From assembly GCA_010093515.1 (NCBI GenBank), contig MU001710.1, forward strand, positions 102,119-166,118: DNA of 64,000 nucleotides, written 5' to 3'. Origin of the DNA: Lineolata rhizophorae. Lineage: Eukaryota; Ascomycota; Dothideomycetes; Lineolatales; Lineolataceae. This document shows, one piece after another, positions 35,027 through 45,351 of the stretch. Position 1 is the stretch's first letter. Every line of letters starts with the position of its first letter. The notes below the pieces were generated by a model. That model was not told where the DNA came from. It did not search any database and saw only the letters and a list, made by a program, of their open reading frames with translations. A program made the position numbers and the translations under genes.

Positions 35027-38000
35027 AGAAAGAAGGGCGAAGACAAAAGAAGAGGTGCGGGACTGTTCCTCTTTCTTTTTTTCTCCCTTTTCTCCTTTTT
35101 TATTCCCTTTGTTCCTTCCTCTGTTTCCCTTTTCCTCTTTTCAACATCAAAAGAACGCGCCTCGGACTTTACGGCTCCTTGGGATAAATCGGGGTGGGAA
35201 GAGCGCCATTAAAAAAGGGGAAGGATACTGGTGTTCCTTTGTTGTGTTATGAGTATTGTCTGGGTATTAAGGGCATGGAAGGGATAGGAGGGCATGGGTG
35301 AGTAGGAGAGGAAGGGGTGGACTGGTGCATGCGTGTTTGAGCGTTTGGATGTTCGTGTCGGCTGGGTATTGTACGCTTGGGAGATAGAAGCCTGGGTGCG
35401 GCTGCGAATCGTGGGGAAGAGAGCGAGAAGGTCGGAATCGGGGAGGCAGGCAGGAACGAAGTTTGTTCCGGGCTTTATTTTTCCGCGTGAAGGGAACAAA
35501 CGGCGTCTATGTCTACAACGGAGGTTCCAGCATTCGAAACCGGCCTCTTTGTTGGTAAGGGGATTCTGGCGTTTTCAAGCAGCAAAGCAGGCATGTTTGT
35601 GCTTTATTTGTTTCTTAGTGTTTTTTGCATTTGTTTGTCTTTCTGTTTTTGTAACATGCGAGTAATTGACTCGCGAGAGAGTGTGGGAAAGCAGGAAAGA
35701 GAGCGATCTGGATTTCTTCGGGAGAGAGGTGGTGGGAGGGATCTGTGAGTTCCCTCCCCTCCTCTGCGTGCGAAATGCTCGCGGGCAGCGTCTCCATGTA
35801 CAATTCTTAGCCTGTTTTCAAAGCCCTTGTTTCCTTGCGTTCTCGAGAGTGCTGCTCTTTTTTCTCTGGCTCTGCTGCATACGGTATTAGGGGCTCCTTT
35901 GTCATGTTTGCGTTGTTTTTGAGTAGCGTCCATGTGCCCCTTTGCGTGTATTGCCTGCGCGTGTGCGTTCCACGCGGAGCAGAGCTACGCATGGGGGGCC
36001 TTCTTTGCATCCTGGAGCGGCACGAAGAGTGGCCTCGTCCCATGTCGGGCGTCAACAAGTGCATATTGCGCCGCCTCGTCTACTGCATAGTGCTAGATAC
36101 ACAAAGTGTCCATCGTAATGTGGCTCGCGTTTTCGAAGCGAACGAAAGCGATTTTGTCATAACTTCTTTTTCTTCCGCTTCAATTTATGACCTAAGAAGT
36201 GCTTTTTCTTTTCTCGTCGCGTTGTCCTGTTTGGCATAGGTGCGGGGTTTCTGGCTGGAGCGATTGATTGATGGACGCCTTTTAGGGCACGTCTACTGGA
36301 GTGATGTGGTAGATGAGAGGGTATGGGCATGTTTGGAGATCAAGTGTACAAAATGCGGGGTTGTGATTCTTTTCTTTTCTTTTCTTGGGCTAAAACTGTC
36401 CCGCATTCGTCGTGCTTCGATTCTACGTGGCTCCTAGCTGAAGGGCAGAGGTGGCTAGCAGGAACTTGCCGCCGCCGCCGCCGCCGCCGCGATGCTCCGA
36501 GGCTGGGGAGCATCGAGTTAGGTCATGTTTCTGTTGTAAAATTTGTGTCGTATATCTTTCTCTACATTTGCTCTAGGTTATAGGTATATGTATCAGGTAG
36601 GTCCATCGTGGTGGTGTGGTTGATTGGGTGATTATGAGTTTCACCAAGAAGAATTCCGGCAGAGAAATTGGAGCTCATTTGCTGATACCATGAAGTGGCT
36701 ATGTCTTTCTGGCTGGAAATCAGACTATTTCCACCCTTTTAATGTTTGACGCGATGTTTATGAGCACACGAACCAATTGAATCTTCAGACTTCTTGGGCA
36801 TGCTGAAAAGTTCATCGCTCATCTCGGCGCTTGATGTCACTGTCCGCCCGGTGTACGTACCCCTCAGCAGGCTCCAATTGTCAGACGGCGAATCAGTCAA
36901 TCCACTCCGCTCTACCCGAAGAATCCCACTTCATAATCCACCCGGCAACCGGCACTACCGCGAGCGCCCACTCGGCCTCGCCTAGCTAAGTTCTCAACAG
37001 GACAACCCCGTATTTCGAAGCCAGCTGAAAGGATAAGAGCGAAGATCAGTCCATTTCCGACGATCGTCCCCAAGAGATGGCGCGCGCCACGCGACCCTGA
37101 TTTTGCCCGCCGTCAAGCCTCCGAAAAGCTCGCGAGGCGCCCAGCTTCCGCGCGCCACGTATGTACTTCGTCCGCCGGCTGTCCGGAATCCCACAGGCAG
37201 GCGAGCCTTCGGACAGCGGTGAGTCGGTCGCCTGGCAGACTCGCCCGTCGGCCCCGAGCCTGCAATTTTCTGTTGTTCGACGCGGAGCCAACAGAAGCGC
37301 CCTGGAACCGTCTCCTTCGTTCCGACTGGGCCGGCCCTTAGGCTTTCGATTGCGCAAGAAGGGCGGACGAACGACTGGCTCGTTCGCAAGCCCGCCCGCC
37401 TTGCCCTGTTTTTTTTTTTTTTTTTTGCTCACCCCCAGCCAGCTCAGCTGCTCGGCCGCGCGCCACCCCGTCCCCGCTACAGTAACACCTCTGTAGTGGC
37501 CGCCTTGGTCTAAAAAGGCGCCTACGGATTCGCCTAGGTACATCCTGTACGTACATACTCCGTACATAGGTAGTATAGTTCGCCGCAGCCTCAAAGCCCG
37601 CCGGTCCGTGACGATCACCAGCAGCCCGGCTGCCCAAGGAAGCATCTCCGCCTAGCCCGCTCCAGACGAAGGAACGCGCCATGCGCGCCCTCGCCGATCT
37701 ACCGCTTCCGTCCTGCGCTCTCGCTACGGAGTGCGCAAGGCTCGATCCCCTAATCCCACTTTGCACGCACGCCGACGGTGCTCGCCTCGCGTCTCGGGTC
37801 CCGCAGATCAGGAAACCCCCCGGCTTTGGCGGCGCTCCCGTGGCGAAGGAAGCAGGCGCGAGGGCCCCGCAGGGGAACCCCGGCGCGACTCCCCCGGGCG
37901 CTGCCGCGACGCGCCTCGCGCGAACCCGCGGTTGGGGTGGGGACGTGATTGCGGACGCAATTCGGCGCGGATTTCTCGTGACCTCCTCCGCCACGAACTT

Positions 38001-38879
38001 GCGCCGTCGAAGACTTACTTCGCTCTTCCTGCCTAGCTGCCTGTCTTTGCACCTTGTGGAGGGCGTTGTGTGGGGAACTGGCTTCACCCTGTGCGTGAAA
38101 CGCTAGCGGTGAGGTTTTGCAGCTTCTACGCGGTCGGCCCTTGGAGCATCCTCGTAGCTTCTATTGGTAGGTTTATGCGGCGTAGGTGTGCTGCCAAGCA
38201 TACACAGCCTCCGTCTGCGACTCAGGATGCCTGCCTACAGAGCGAAGAGCGGATAGGTCTTTCGTTTACATGAGCTAGAGTGTTGACCCATTCGTTCCTA
38301 GCTGCTCGCTGCCCTCTCAGCTCACGGTCCGTACGCCACATACCCAAAGGCCAACGGCTTGTAGTTCGACAATAGATATTCCACCAACGCGCATCGTGGA
38401 CGAGTTGTCGAAGAGTTTAGGAATCCCGAGCCTGTGTTCAACCCGAACCCTTCCTTGGGCGGCCCATGCAGACATTGTAGATGCTTAAGCAAGCGCGGTA
38501 AGGGTCGAACTCTGGAAACATCGACATTCATCTCATGGTGGCTGCTCTTGATGCGACGTTTTGGCCAGGGAGTTTGGCGCCTGTGCCGGATGCATACGCC
38601 GAACATGAAAGCCAACAGACTTCGAAGAGCGGTGGATTTCCAGCCTCCGCGGGATCTAATTTGGAAAGGCAAATTAAACAGGTCCTCGTCGGAAGTACAG
38701 ATCCCTATCGATATCTTTTGTCTCTCATGTAGGTAGCTTCGCTTTGGGCAGGGCAGCTCGCATTGCTTAGTTCAAAGCTAATTGGTTTCACCACGATCTT
38801 CATCGACTTGAAGTTTTTAATTGTATTATGTGCCAAATTAGTGCTAATTTACGGTGTAAACCAGCCTAGAGTCAATCTG
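35027..38879. other. Gene-poor spacer at the start of the 35-45 kb island
   Basis: No supported gene. The first 100 bases after the stop are T-rich (3' UTR and polyadenylation region). A CCG triplet tract lies at about 36,468-36,491 and a T17-18 run near 37,410-37,427. A frame at 37,681-38,106 (141 codons with ATG) is GC-rich but has no motif. A frame at 38,535-38,732 encodes a natural-looking peptide (ALDATFWPGSLAPVPDAYAE) just before the HET pseudogene and might be a decayed exon. Confidence 0.5.
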
Positions 38880-40300
38880 CGGAAGAATATGCAACTCTCC
38901 CTCTCATATCGGATGACACTTCATCCCAGTGAGCTTTGAAGCAAGTCCAGATATGGATCGACCAATATGCGCCACGTTTTCCTAAGTGCTGGGGTAGAAC
39001 TATAAGACCAATGCCTACTCGAGTAATAGACGTTAGCGAAATCGAAGACGGTCCTCTAAATCTTGTCGAATCGAGAGGGTCACGTTCAATGAACGCACAG
39101 AGGGCATTCCTTTGAGTCAGATTTTTCCCACCTCCCCGGGATGCTGTGCCTTCACCGGCAAATTTGTTTCCGATACATCTGGATTGACAGTCTCTGCACA
39201 GTGCAAGACCACCCCGAGGACTGGCGTCAAGAAGCTGCGCGAATGGTGTCGATCTACAAAACTCATACATGACGGTATCTGCTTCAAGCGGGGCGGATGA
39301 TTCAGCCGGTTGCTTCTCGAAAAGTCCCCGCGAAAATAAGACTCGCGTCGTCAAGAGCTGGGAGAACAGCAAACGGTACACCGTGTACGCTCGGCGTAGA
39401 CTATCCCATTTCTTGGATGCCCCGATCGCCCAATACCCGTGCTGAGTGCCGGTCGGTGAAGAATACCCCCTACCACCACGGGCGTGGGCTCCACAAGAAC
39501 GTTTTCTGTCGCCCCAAGTTCTTCACTTCACCTCAACTGATCTTGTCTGGGAGTGCCGTGAAATGTGCACTTGCGAATACACTGAGGCCGACTCTCTCTT
39601 TAGTCCGAAGGTGTTGTAGGCAAGCAACATCGGAGAGTTTGCCATCGGGACGAGCGTTTCAAGATTAGCGACTTGGAAAAGCAGACGTCAAAAGCTATGG
39701 CATGGTCTGATCGAGGTCCATTCAAGCATGAGCCTCACCCTAAAATGTGACAAGTTGCCAGCATTTTTGGGCTTCACAAAGGACATGCCGTTGTATTCGT
39801 CGGATGAGTATGTCGCCGGTCTATGGCGCTCGAACCTTCTTCTCGACCTTCTTTGGAAGTCCAAGGGCGATTTTCGGAAAGCGAGGACCTGTCGAGCTCC
39901 GTCTTGGTCCTAAGCTTCAGTCCGATCTCCAGTGGTATTCGCGTACCAAAGAATGACGGGTAGAGCCGAGACCAAAGAACTTTTCAGATCAATATCTTTC
40001 GATGTCGAGACTGCGACTCGCTTCGGTTGTTTCTGTTGAATGTTCTCCGGTAGGGAGCGACCCGGCAGGAGAAATTAGTGCAGTTTCTATTACGATTTAC
40101 GGAGATATGCCACCCACCAAGGCTTTCTCTTACCGCGGAGCATGCCAGACATTCGGAAAAAACCCAGGCTTTAACAGCGGAAAGGGGTGCTATCTCCACC
40201 TGAACGGCCAGTTTGCTCACGAGATAGAATTTGACCAGTTTCCGAGCAAATTTACGCGACTTCAATTCTTCCTCTGCTCCGGCGAGATTCTCCGTTGATT
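38880..40300 (+). pseudogene. HET-domain (heterokaryon incompatibility) gene, inactivated by stops and frameshifts
   Basis: The order of HET landmarks is intact on this strand. ALKQVQIWIDQY and MPTRVIDVSEIEDGPLNLVE lie at about 38,930-39,080, RYIWIDSLCTVQDHPEDW at about 39,168-39,225, and MTVSASSGADDSAGCF after a 1-base shift near 39,265. PLPPRAWAPQERFLSPQVLHF and DLVWECREMCTCEY follow to about 39,580, then DKLPAFLGFTKDMPLYSSDEYVAGLWR and RAPSWS to about 39,910. A further shift leads into CSPVGSDPAGEISAVSI. In-frame stops occur at 38,930 (TGA), near 39,113 (TGA), 39,443 (TGA), 39,617 (TAG) and 39,911 (TAA). The last falls on the Trp of the conserved WSWAS motif. The stretch holding the core LSHCWG motif is missing or scrambled. 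HET proteins trigger non-self recognition and cell death; this copy cannot be functional. Stops at positions of expected CGA/CAG/TGG codons suit C-to-T type decay. Confidence 0.88.
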
Positions 40301-41504
40301 GCGCCTTGTAGGGTCGGGTGAGGCAGACTTGTGCCTACTCTTGCGAGAGGTCAATCTAAATCCTTCCACGTACGAGCAATTGCTTTAGTGGACCTTCCGC
40401 ACTGAGGCGAGAAAATTTCTTCGCTAATGAGGATATACCCAAGGCCTCCACGTGGGTCACTACGTCATGGAACACTATTACAATTGTCTAGAGACTCGGC
40501 TTTCTTGCTGCTAGAGTTGGTTTTTGTACTGCATGAGGCTTCACGCATACTAAAATCGCACCAAGTGATTGGACAGCAAATGCAAATTGCTTGAAACAAA
40601 TAGGACGTGGTATTCAGAGGCTCAATTATTTCGAGGCTGAGAAATGAGGCAAGCGAGGCTGTACGAGGAGCAACACTGGCAGAAACGCAGCGAAGCAACC
40701 AATAGAACTTGGAATCCTCTACAAAGATTAAGCAGGTACGAGGACCAGGACCTTGGAGAAAACCGAGACGGTGAGTATACATGATACTCAATTAGCAAAG
40801 TTCGGGGCAATAGTATATTTGCAAGACAATATAAGAGCAGCCAGCCGAAAGAATAATGCTTTGTGGCAATTTCTTCGGAGCACGGCACGCGATCCTCCGA
40901 AGTCAGCTGACCACCTTCTTTTCCCCCGAGATAGAATTAGTGTTAGAGAAACGATTAATGAAAACAAGATTAAAACCCTCGAATTCAGCCCAGCTTTGGG
41001 TATAGCACGTTTGCGTGGGGCTTGTAACTCTAACCCTGTGAATGGACGCCTCTTATTAAATTGCTTCGACATTTTAATTGGACGACACCGCCCTTGCGGA
41101 GTTCGACTCTTTCCCTTTCAGTTGTAAAAGACAAGGCACTCTGAGAGATAATTGTAAATATTTTAGCTTGCATTATTGTTTGCATATATAGCTCCTTGCT
41201 CATCAATCATGATGCTCGACCCTAACTATCAACCTCGAGAACGGCAGCGGGCAGACGCGCCTTCTAGTCGTACTTCTCTTCCGACGCTCCTCTACGCGGA
41301 TCCACTGCGAAGTAGAAAATGATGACCCGGCTCTATCTATCTACTTTAAAGGCCTGCGGTGTTCCTTCTGTACGTTTATCTAAGAAAGACGCAAGCGAAA
41401 GTATATGCTAAAGAAATCAGAGACGTCGCAACCCGACTCCGGCATCTGTCGAGATTTATGCGACCGACCGGTACCAAAGACAAGAGTATCTTCGAATAGC
41501 GGCT
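40301..41504. other. A/T-rich spacer within the island
   Basis: I see no gene. Short frames on both strands (40,465-41,127) overlap each other and have no family signature. Composition is clearly more A/T-rich than in the flanking housekeeping blocks. Confidence 0.5.
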
Positions 41505-41804
41505 ATGACATTCGATCCCGAGATATCCGAGAATCAAATCTCACAACAACTTGCTGTTGAGGAGTTTGGTCTCGAAGTCCAGCCTCTCGATGCGGAATAC
41601 GGGGCGGAGATTGCCTCGTCCTTTGCGGACGATGCTTGCGGGTATGTCGACTTGAAATGGCGATACCAGGGCTCGAATACTGCACACGTATCACGATTCA
41701 TTGTCACGGAAACATATGATCCTCCATTCGATATTGTCTTGGGTAGGAGAGACATGAACTCACTGCCAAAGCCCAGAACATCCTTTTGGCCTTGTGATAA
41801 GTAA
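41505..41804 (+). CDS. Small retropepsin-like domain protein or fragment
   Basis: The open frame of 99 codons has ATG 41505. It reads TFDPEISENQISQQLAVEEF, then CGYVDLKWRYQ, then SRFIVTETYDPPFDIVLGRRDM. That spacing (Asp, N-x-I-S, a strand with G-Y-V-D-L-x-W, F-x-V, F-D-I-V-L-G) is the layout of retropepsin-like domains scattered through fungal genomes. The usual D-T/S-G active-site triplet is replaced by D-P-E, so catalysis is doubtful. The frame could be extended by a donor (AA|GTAAGC at 41,801) to an exon at about 41,922-41,970, and upstream by an acceptor GAATAG just before the ATG. It may be an exon of a larger gene or a decayed copy. It is the same domain type as the gene at 43,209-43,748. 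Confidence 0.45.
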   Translation: MTFDPEISENQISQQLAVEEFGLEVQPLDAEYGAEIASSFADDACGYVDLKWRYQGSNTAHVSRFIVTETYDPPFDIVLGRRDMNSLPKPRTSFWPCDK

Positions 41805-42251
41805 GCACAGAATCACAGTCTATGTTAAGCTGAATGGATGCATTACTTCTCATATTATTGGCGCCTCTGTTTCTTACTTCTGTTTATCCTCCTGGTCTCA
41901 CGAATCTGTTTCCGCATTAGGACCACATTCATTTATTTAGTGGATTATCTCTCCTCACTGCATGGCAATAGAATGAAAAGCTGATAGGATTGAAGACTTT
42001 GCTCTTGGAAGGCTCATGATCTCTCTTTATTGGAGTCTAGATAATAGTAGATCGAAATAAATGAAACTAACCAGGAGAGAGGAAAAAGAGTCACCTCGAG
42101 CCATGCCAAACGGTCGAGGACGTCTCGACGATCAACATTCTAGATACCACATGTTCTCGCCTCAGACAGATTGGAATATCGTTGTCCTAGCTCCAGTCCT
42201 CTTTAGATTTCTAGTTACACGAGCGGACCAAGCGGATTTCAATTGCCGTCT

Positions 42252-42602
42252 CTAGTTCTCTATACTTGGGTGGAGGCATTCCGAGCACCACTCGTGCCCA
42301 CAGTGGACGCAAACGTACAGGTGGACCCCCTCGTTGTATTTCCAGCATACGCTGCAAGTCCATTTCATTGGTTGAGCAGCGTCAGAAGCAGGCGGATTGG
42401 GGGACGAGCTGGCTCTGTCACCGTGGGTAGATCGACTGCAGTCGTGTTGATTGTTGTCCACTTGACTTCGGTCGGATGGACTGCGGATTGACCGGCTGTG
42501 GTCAAACTGGCTATGGTGCGACTGGCTACGTTCGGATGGTCTATGGTGCGACTGGCTGTGATCGGACTGGCTGCGTTTAGGTTTGCTACGGTCCGCGGGC
42601 AT
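42252..42602 (-). CDS. Small protein with Ser/His-rich repeats and a C-terminal Cys6 zinc ribbon
   Basis: Intact 116-codon frame, ATG at 42602, no intron needed. The N-terminal 70 residues are a loose repeat of S/D/R/Q/H (SDHSQSHH, SERSQSHHSQFDHSRS), mirrored in the DNA as tandem GACTGGCT-type units at about 42,490-42,580. The last 40 residues hold W-T-C-x2-C-x11-C-x2-C-G-H-x2-C-x2-C (WTCSVC, CVHCGHEWCSEC), a small zinc-binding fold common in uncharacterised fungal proteins. Role is unknown. The same Cys6 layout occurs at 63,073-63,237. Confidence 0.6.
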   Translation of the reverse strand: MPADRSKPKRSQSDHSQSHHRPSERSQSHHSQFDHSRSIRSPSDRSQVDNNQHDCSRSTHGDRASSSPNPPASDAAQPMKWTCSVCWKYNEGVHLYVCVHCGHEWCSECLHPSIEN

Positions 42603-43208
42603 GGCTGGATGGCTGCTCAGAAGTCGTGATTGATCGATTCTAGTGATGTGTGATGAGTTATTTTGGGTATTCGCATGAATTGGTTTTCAAAAAAGGCTGT
42701 TGTGTTCTGGGAAGCGAATGTAGAATTATTCTATGATGGTTTATGTACTTTATATAGCTTATAGGAAAAGTGTGCGAGACCATGACTTGGGGAGAAGCGA
42801 GAACAAAGGTTTTGCGAGTGCAATCCTAAGACAGAATGAATAACGCCAAACATATAGCGGATCTAGATCTCTCTGTTGAAATATCCGTGCCCAATTCCTG
42901 TATGCAAAAAGCATTACTACATTAAAAATAGGCATGGTTGTCAACAGAAGCCAAAGCAAGCTCCTTAGGCACCATAAAGTGCTACAAAGGCAAATTTCAC
43001 GACTATAATGAACGGACAGAAGCATACAGAGTCGAAAGTATAGAAGCTTTGGAATAATGCGGCTCCAAAACATAGTAAGATAGAGCGCCGCGCTATGAGA
43101 GGCCCATGGTCTCTCGAAACCAAGCTGACTCGGAAGTCGGTTAAAAGCGTTCGGTACTGAAAACATTAATTGATTTGAGGAGTTCACAAGGACAATTTTT
43201 GTCAAGTC

Positions 43209-43748
43209 CTAGGCTTCGTAGTTTTGGTAGTTCTCGTCGTGTGGTGTGTCGTCCCTTCGCGGGTTTTGTGAGAATCTTCCGGGAGGTCTGCTGCTCAAGC
43301 CTCGACGCGATTGTGATGCATATTCGCTTTTTCGGGCTAGACGGAGAAGTTTAGAGTTGAGAAAAGAGCTAGGGGCGAAGAGTCACTTGCCTCCGGGCTG
43401 CAAGGTATCATTGGAGACGTGAGACATTTTTCGACTTTTGATGGCCTCTTTGGACAACAACAGATCGAAGTCACTCTGTCGTTTGACTAGAAACTGGTCT
43501 CTGAAGGTTTTGAGCGGGATGGCTGGATCTCGCTCGCTATGCTGATGCTTTATGCAATGCCATCGAAGCTCTATGCGGCCAACAAACTCGCTGTCATCCT
43601 CGAAACGTTCCATCAGGATGCCCCCTGTTGTTGTCTCGAAGCTTAGAATTGTTTCCAAAGACACGATATTTTCGCCCCCGTATTTGCCCTCGACATCGAA
43701 ATATGCCAACCGTTTCCGTGAAACTTCACTTGTTCCTTGTAACATCAT
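43209..43748 (-). CDS. Small retropepsin-like protein with basic tail
   Basis: Predicted 161 residues. Minus-strand exons 43748-43391 and 43336-43209. The 54-nt intron has a GC donor (G|GCAAGT), branch CTCTAAAC and acceptor TCTAG. Unspliced, the frame stops after LQPGGK; spliced, it gains a hydrophilic tail (RKSEYASQSRRGLSS, HDENYQNYEA). The domain reads AYFDVEGKYGGENIVSLETI, FVGRIELRWHC, FRDQFLVKR, DFDLLLSKEAI. This parallels the protein at 41,505-41,804 residue class by residue class. The active-site triplet is D-V-E instead of D-T/S-G, again suggesting loss of protease activity. The start is uncertain: ATG 43748 and 43745 are adjacent, and an upstream exon is possible. Expression and function are unknown. 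Confidence 0.5.
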
Positions 43749-45351
43749 AACTCTCACTTCTTTTATCCCCCCGTAAGTATTTCCCTGCGCATTCTGTTAG
43801 CAAGCGAAGCGCGTCACTTTCGGGCGCTGGCGACGTCGTACTGTCAACCAACGGGTGAATCTCCACCTCCAAGCTCTTAGCCGTTTGGATAAGGGCGAGT
43901 GGAGTCGTTTGACTACATGGTTAACTCCGCGGCCGGTCGTATGTTTGGCTTCATCGGCCATAACCACCTTGTCTCCCAACACCCTAGACCCCCGAAGCTC
44001 ATACCGCTCCGCGGCGTACGCGAAAGCCGGAGTCTAGGCGCGATAATATGTCGGAGCCATTTGGAGAACGGCAAGGCAAAGAGCGTAGTTTATGACGAAT
44101 ATCTGCGTTGTGTACTGATCCTGGAAATGATCAGCTCATGGCCTGCGACAGGAATACCGACTTTCGGATATCTCACAAACCGTATTGGTGAAGTCACGCT
44201 CGCGAGGGTATGGCCTTAACCAATGCCCACTGGGTTCGAATGCAATATAACTTCTCGCGATAAGCTATGAACCAAGTCCGCGCTCTCAGCGCTCGAGATC
44301 TCAGATTGAGTAAGCAATGAGCGAACTTTGACCCCCAACCAGAGCAAGCGCGTGAAGGCGAAATGGGGATCGGATAGATTTTCCATAGTTCCCATGAAAG
44401 CTTCGGCTGGCAACGTGGCCCGCACAGGAGCTCGAGCGGAATTCTCGTGGCATTATACGTTTGGGCGAAAGATTACGCCAAGGGCCATGTACGCCTTGTG
44501 GCTTGCTCTTGCGCGCTGGCTTGTTCTTTCCCGCATATAAAGCCGTTCTCATGACCTCGGGGAAAAGTAGCCGCAGTACCCCCTATTAAGTCATATTCGA
44601 AACATAGTACTATTTTGGATTTAAATCCATCAAGGATAGCTTTCCTTACGGTAAACCGTCAGGCTTATAGTGGAGGAGCGTTCGTTTTATAAATAAGCCG
44701 CCCTCAGCTAGTAGCTTCTTCTTTGATTAGAGTGGTCGTCTTCCTGCAAGATAGAAATATTAACTGAGAAAGTTGTAGCGAAATCACTCTTCGCTTATAT
44801 ATAGCATTATATTCTATTAAGTCTAGTAATTTTAAAAGAAGGTTGACTGAAGAAGTGGCTTCACGAAAGGAATAGGGTTGTTGGTAACATCCATTCGATA
44901 AAAAAAGCCATTTCTGTACCAGACTGTACATGGACTGGGGCTACGCTTTACTGTATTCTATTTTCAAATTATAGTAGCTGCAAGCATTTTGTTAGTCTTC
45001 CTCTCAGTGGTCCAAAGTAGATTCGGAGTCTCTTGTGGCCACTCTTTGAGCGCCACGCGTCTGGTCACCTTGAGCTGCCTCACCGGTGAATCTTGCTTCA
45101 CCTACCAAGTCTGCCTTGACTCCGGCCCATACTTTTATTCTCGTATTGCGGTAATGTACAGTGTACATAGTTTTCGAGTGAAGTGTTAGGTTTCATTGGG
45201 AGTACCAGGTTCAACCTACTGGTCTCGAACGATCTGATTGGCCAGCGCGGACTCCCGTCGCTTCGTTCGGACCCCGGCCAAAATTTCTCGAAGCTCTCCT
45301 ATCGTCCATCATCTCGTCCACTCACTGGAGCCCTCCCCCCCAATCGCCTAC
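43749..45351. other. A/T-rich spacer at the right edge of the island
   Basis: 1.6 kb with no supported gene. Frames near 43,855-44,540 lack family motifs. Composition changes sharply to GC-rich at about 45,240, just before the TIM54 start, where pyrimidine-rich leader sequence begins. Confidence 0.5.

Noticed and set aside
37681-38106. 141-codon frame with ATG in the island
   Set aside because: No recognisable domain and a competing frame overlaps it; could be an orphan gene but not supported.
42759-43205. 148-codon hydrophobic minus-strand frame
   Set aside because: A/T-rich, no family motif, irregular hydrophobicity; likely chance.
44225-44240. GGGTTCGAATGC resembling a tRNA B box
   Set aside because: No matching A box or cloverleaf in the flanking 80 bases.
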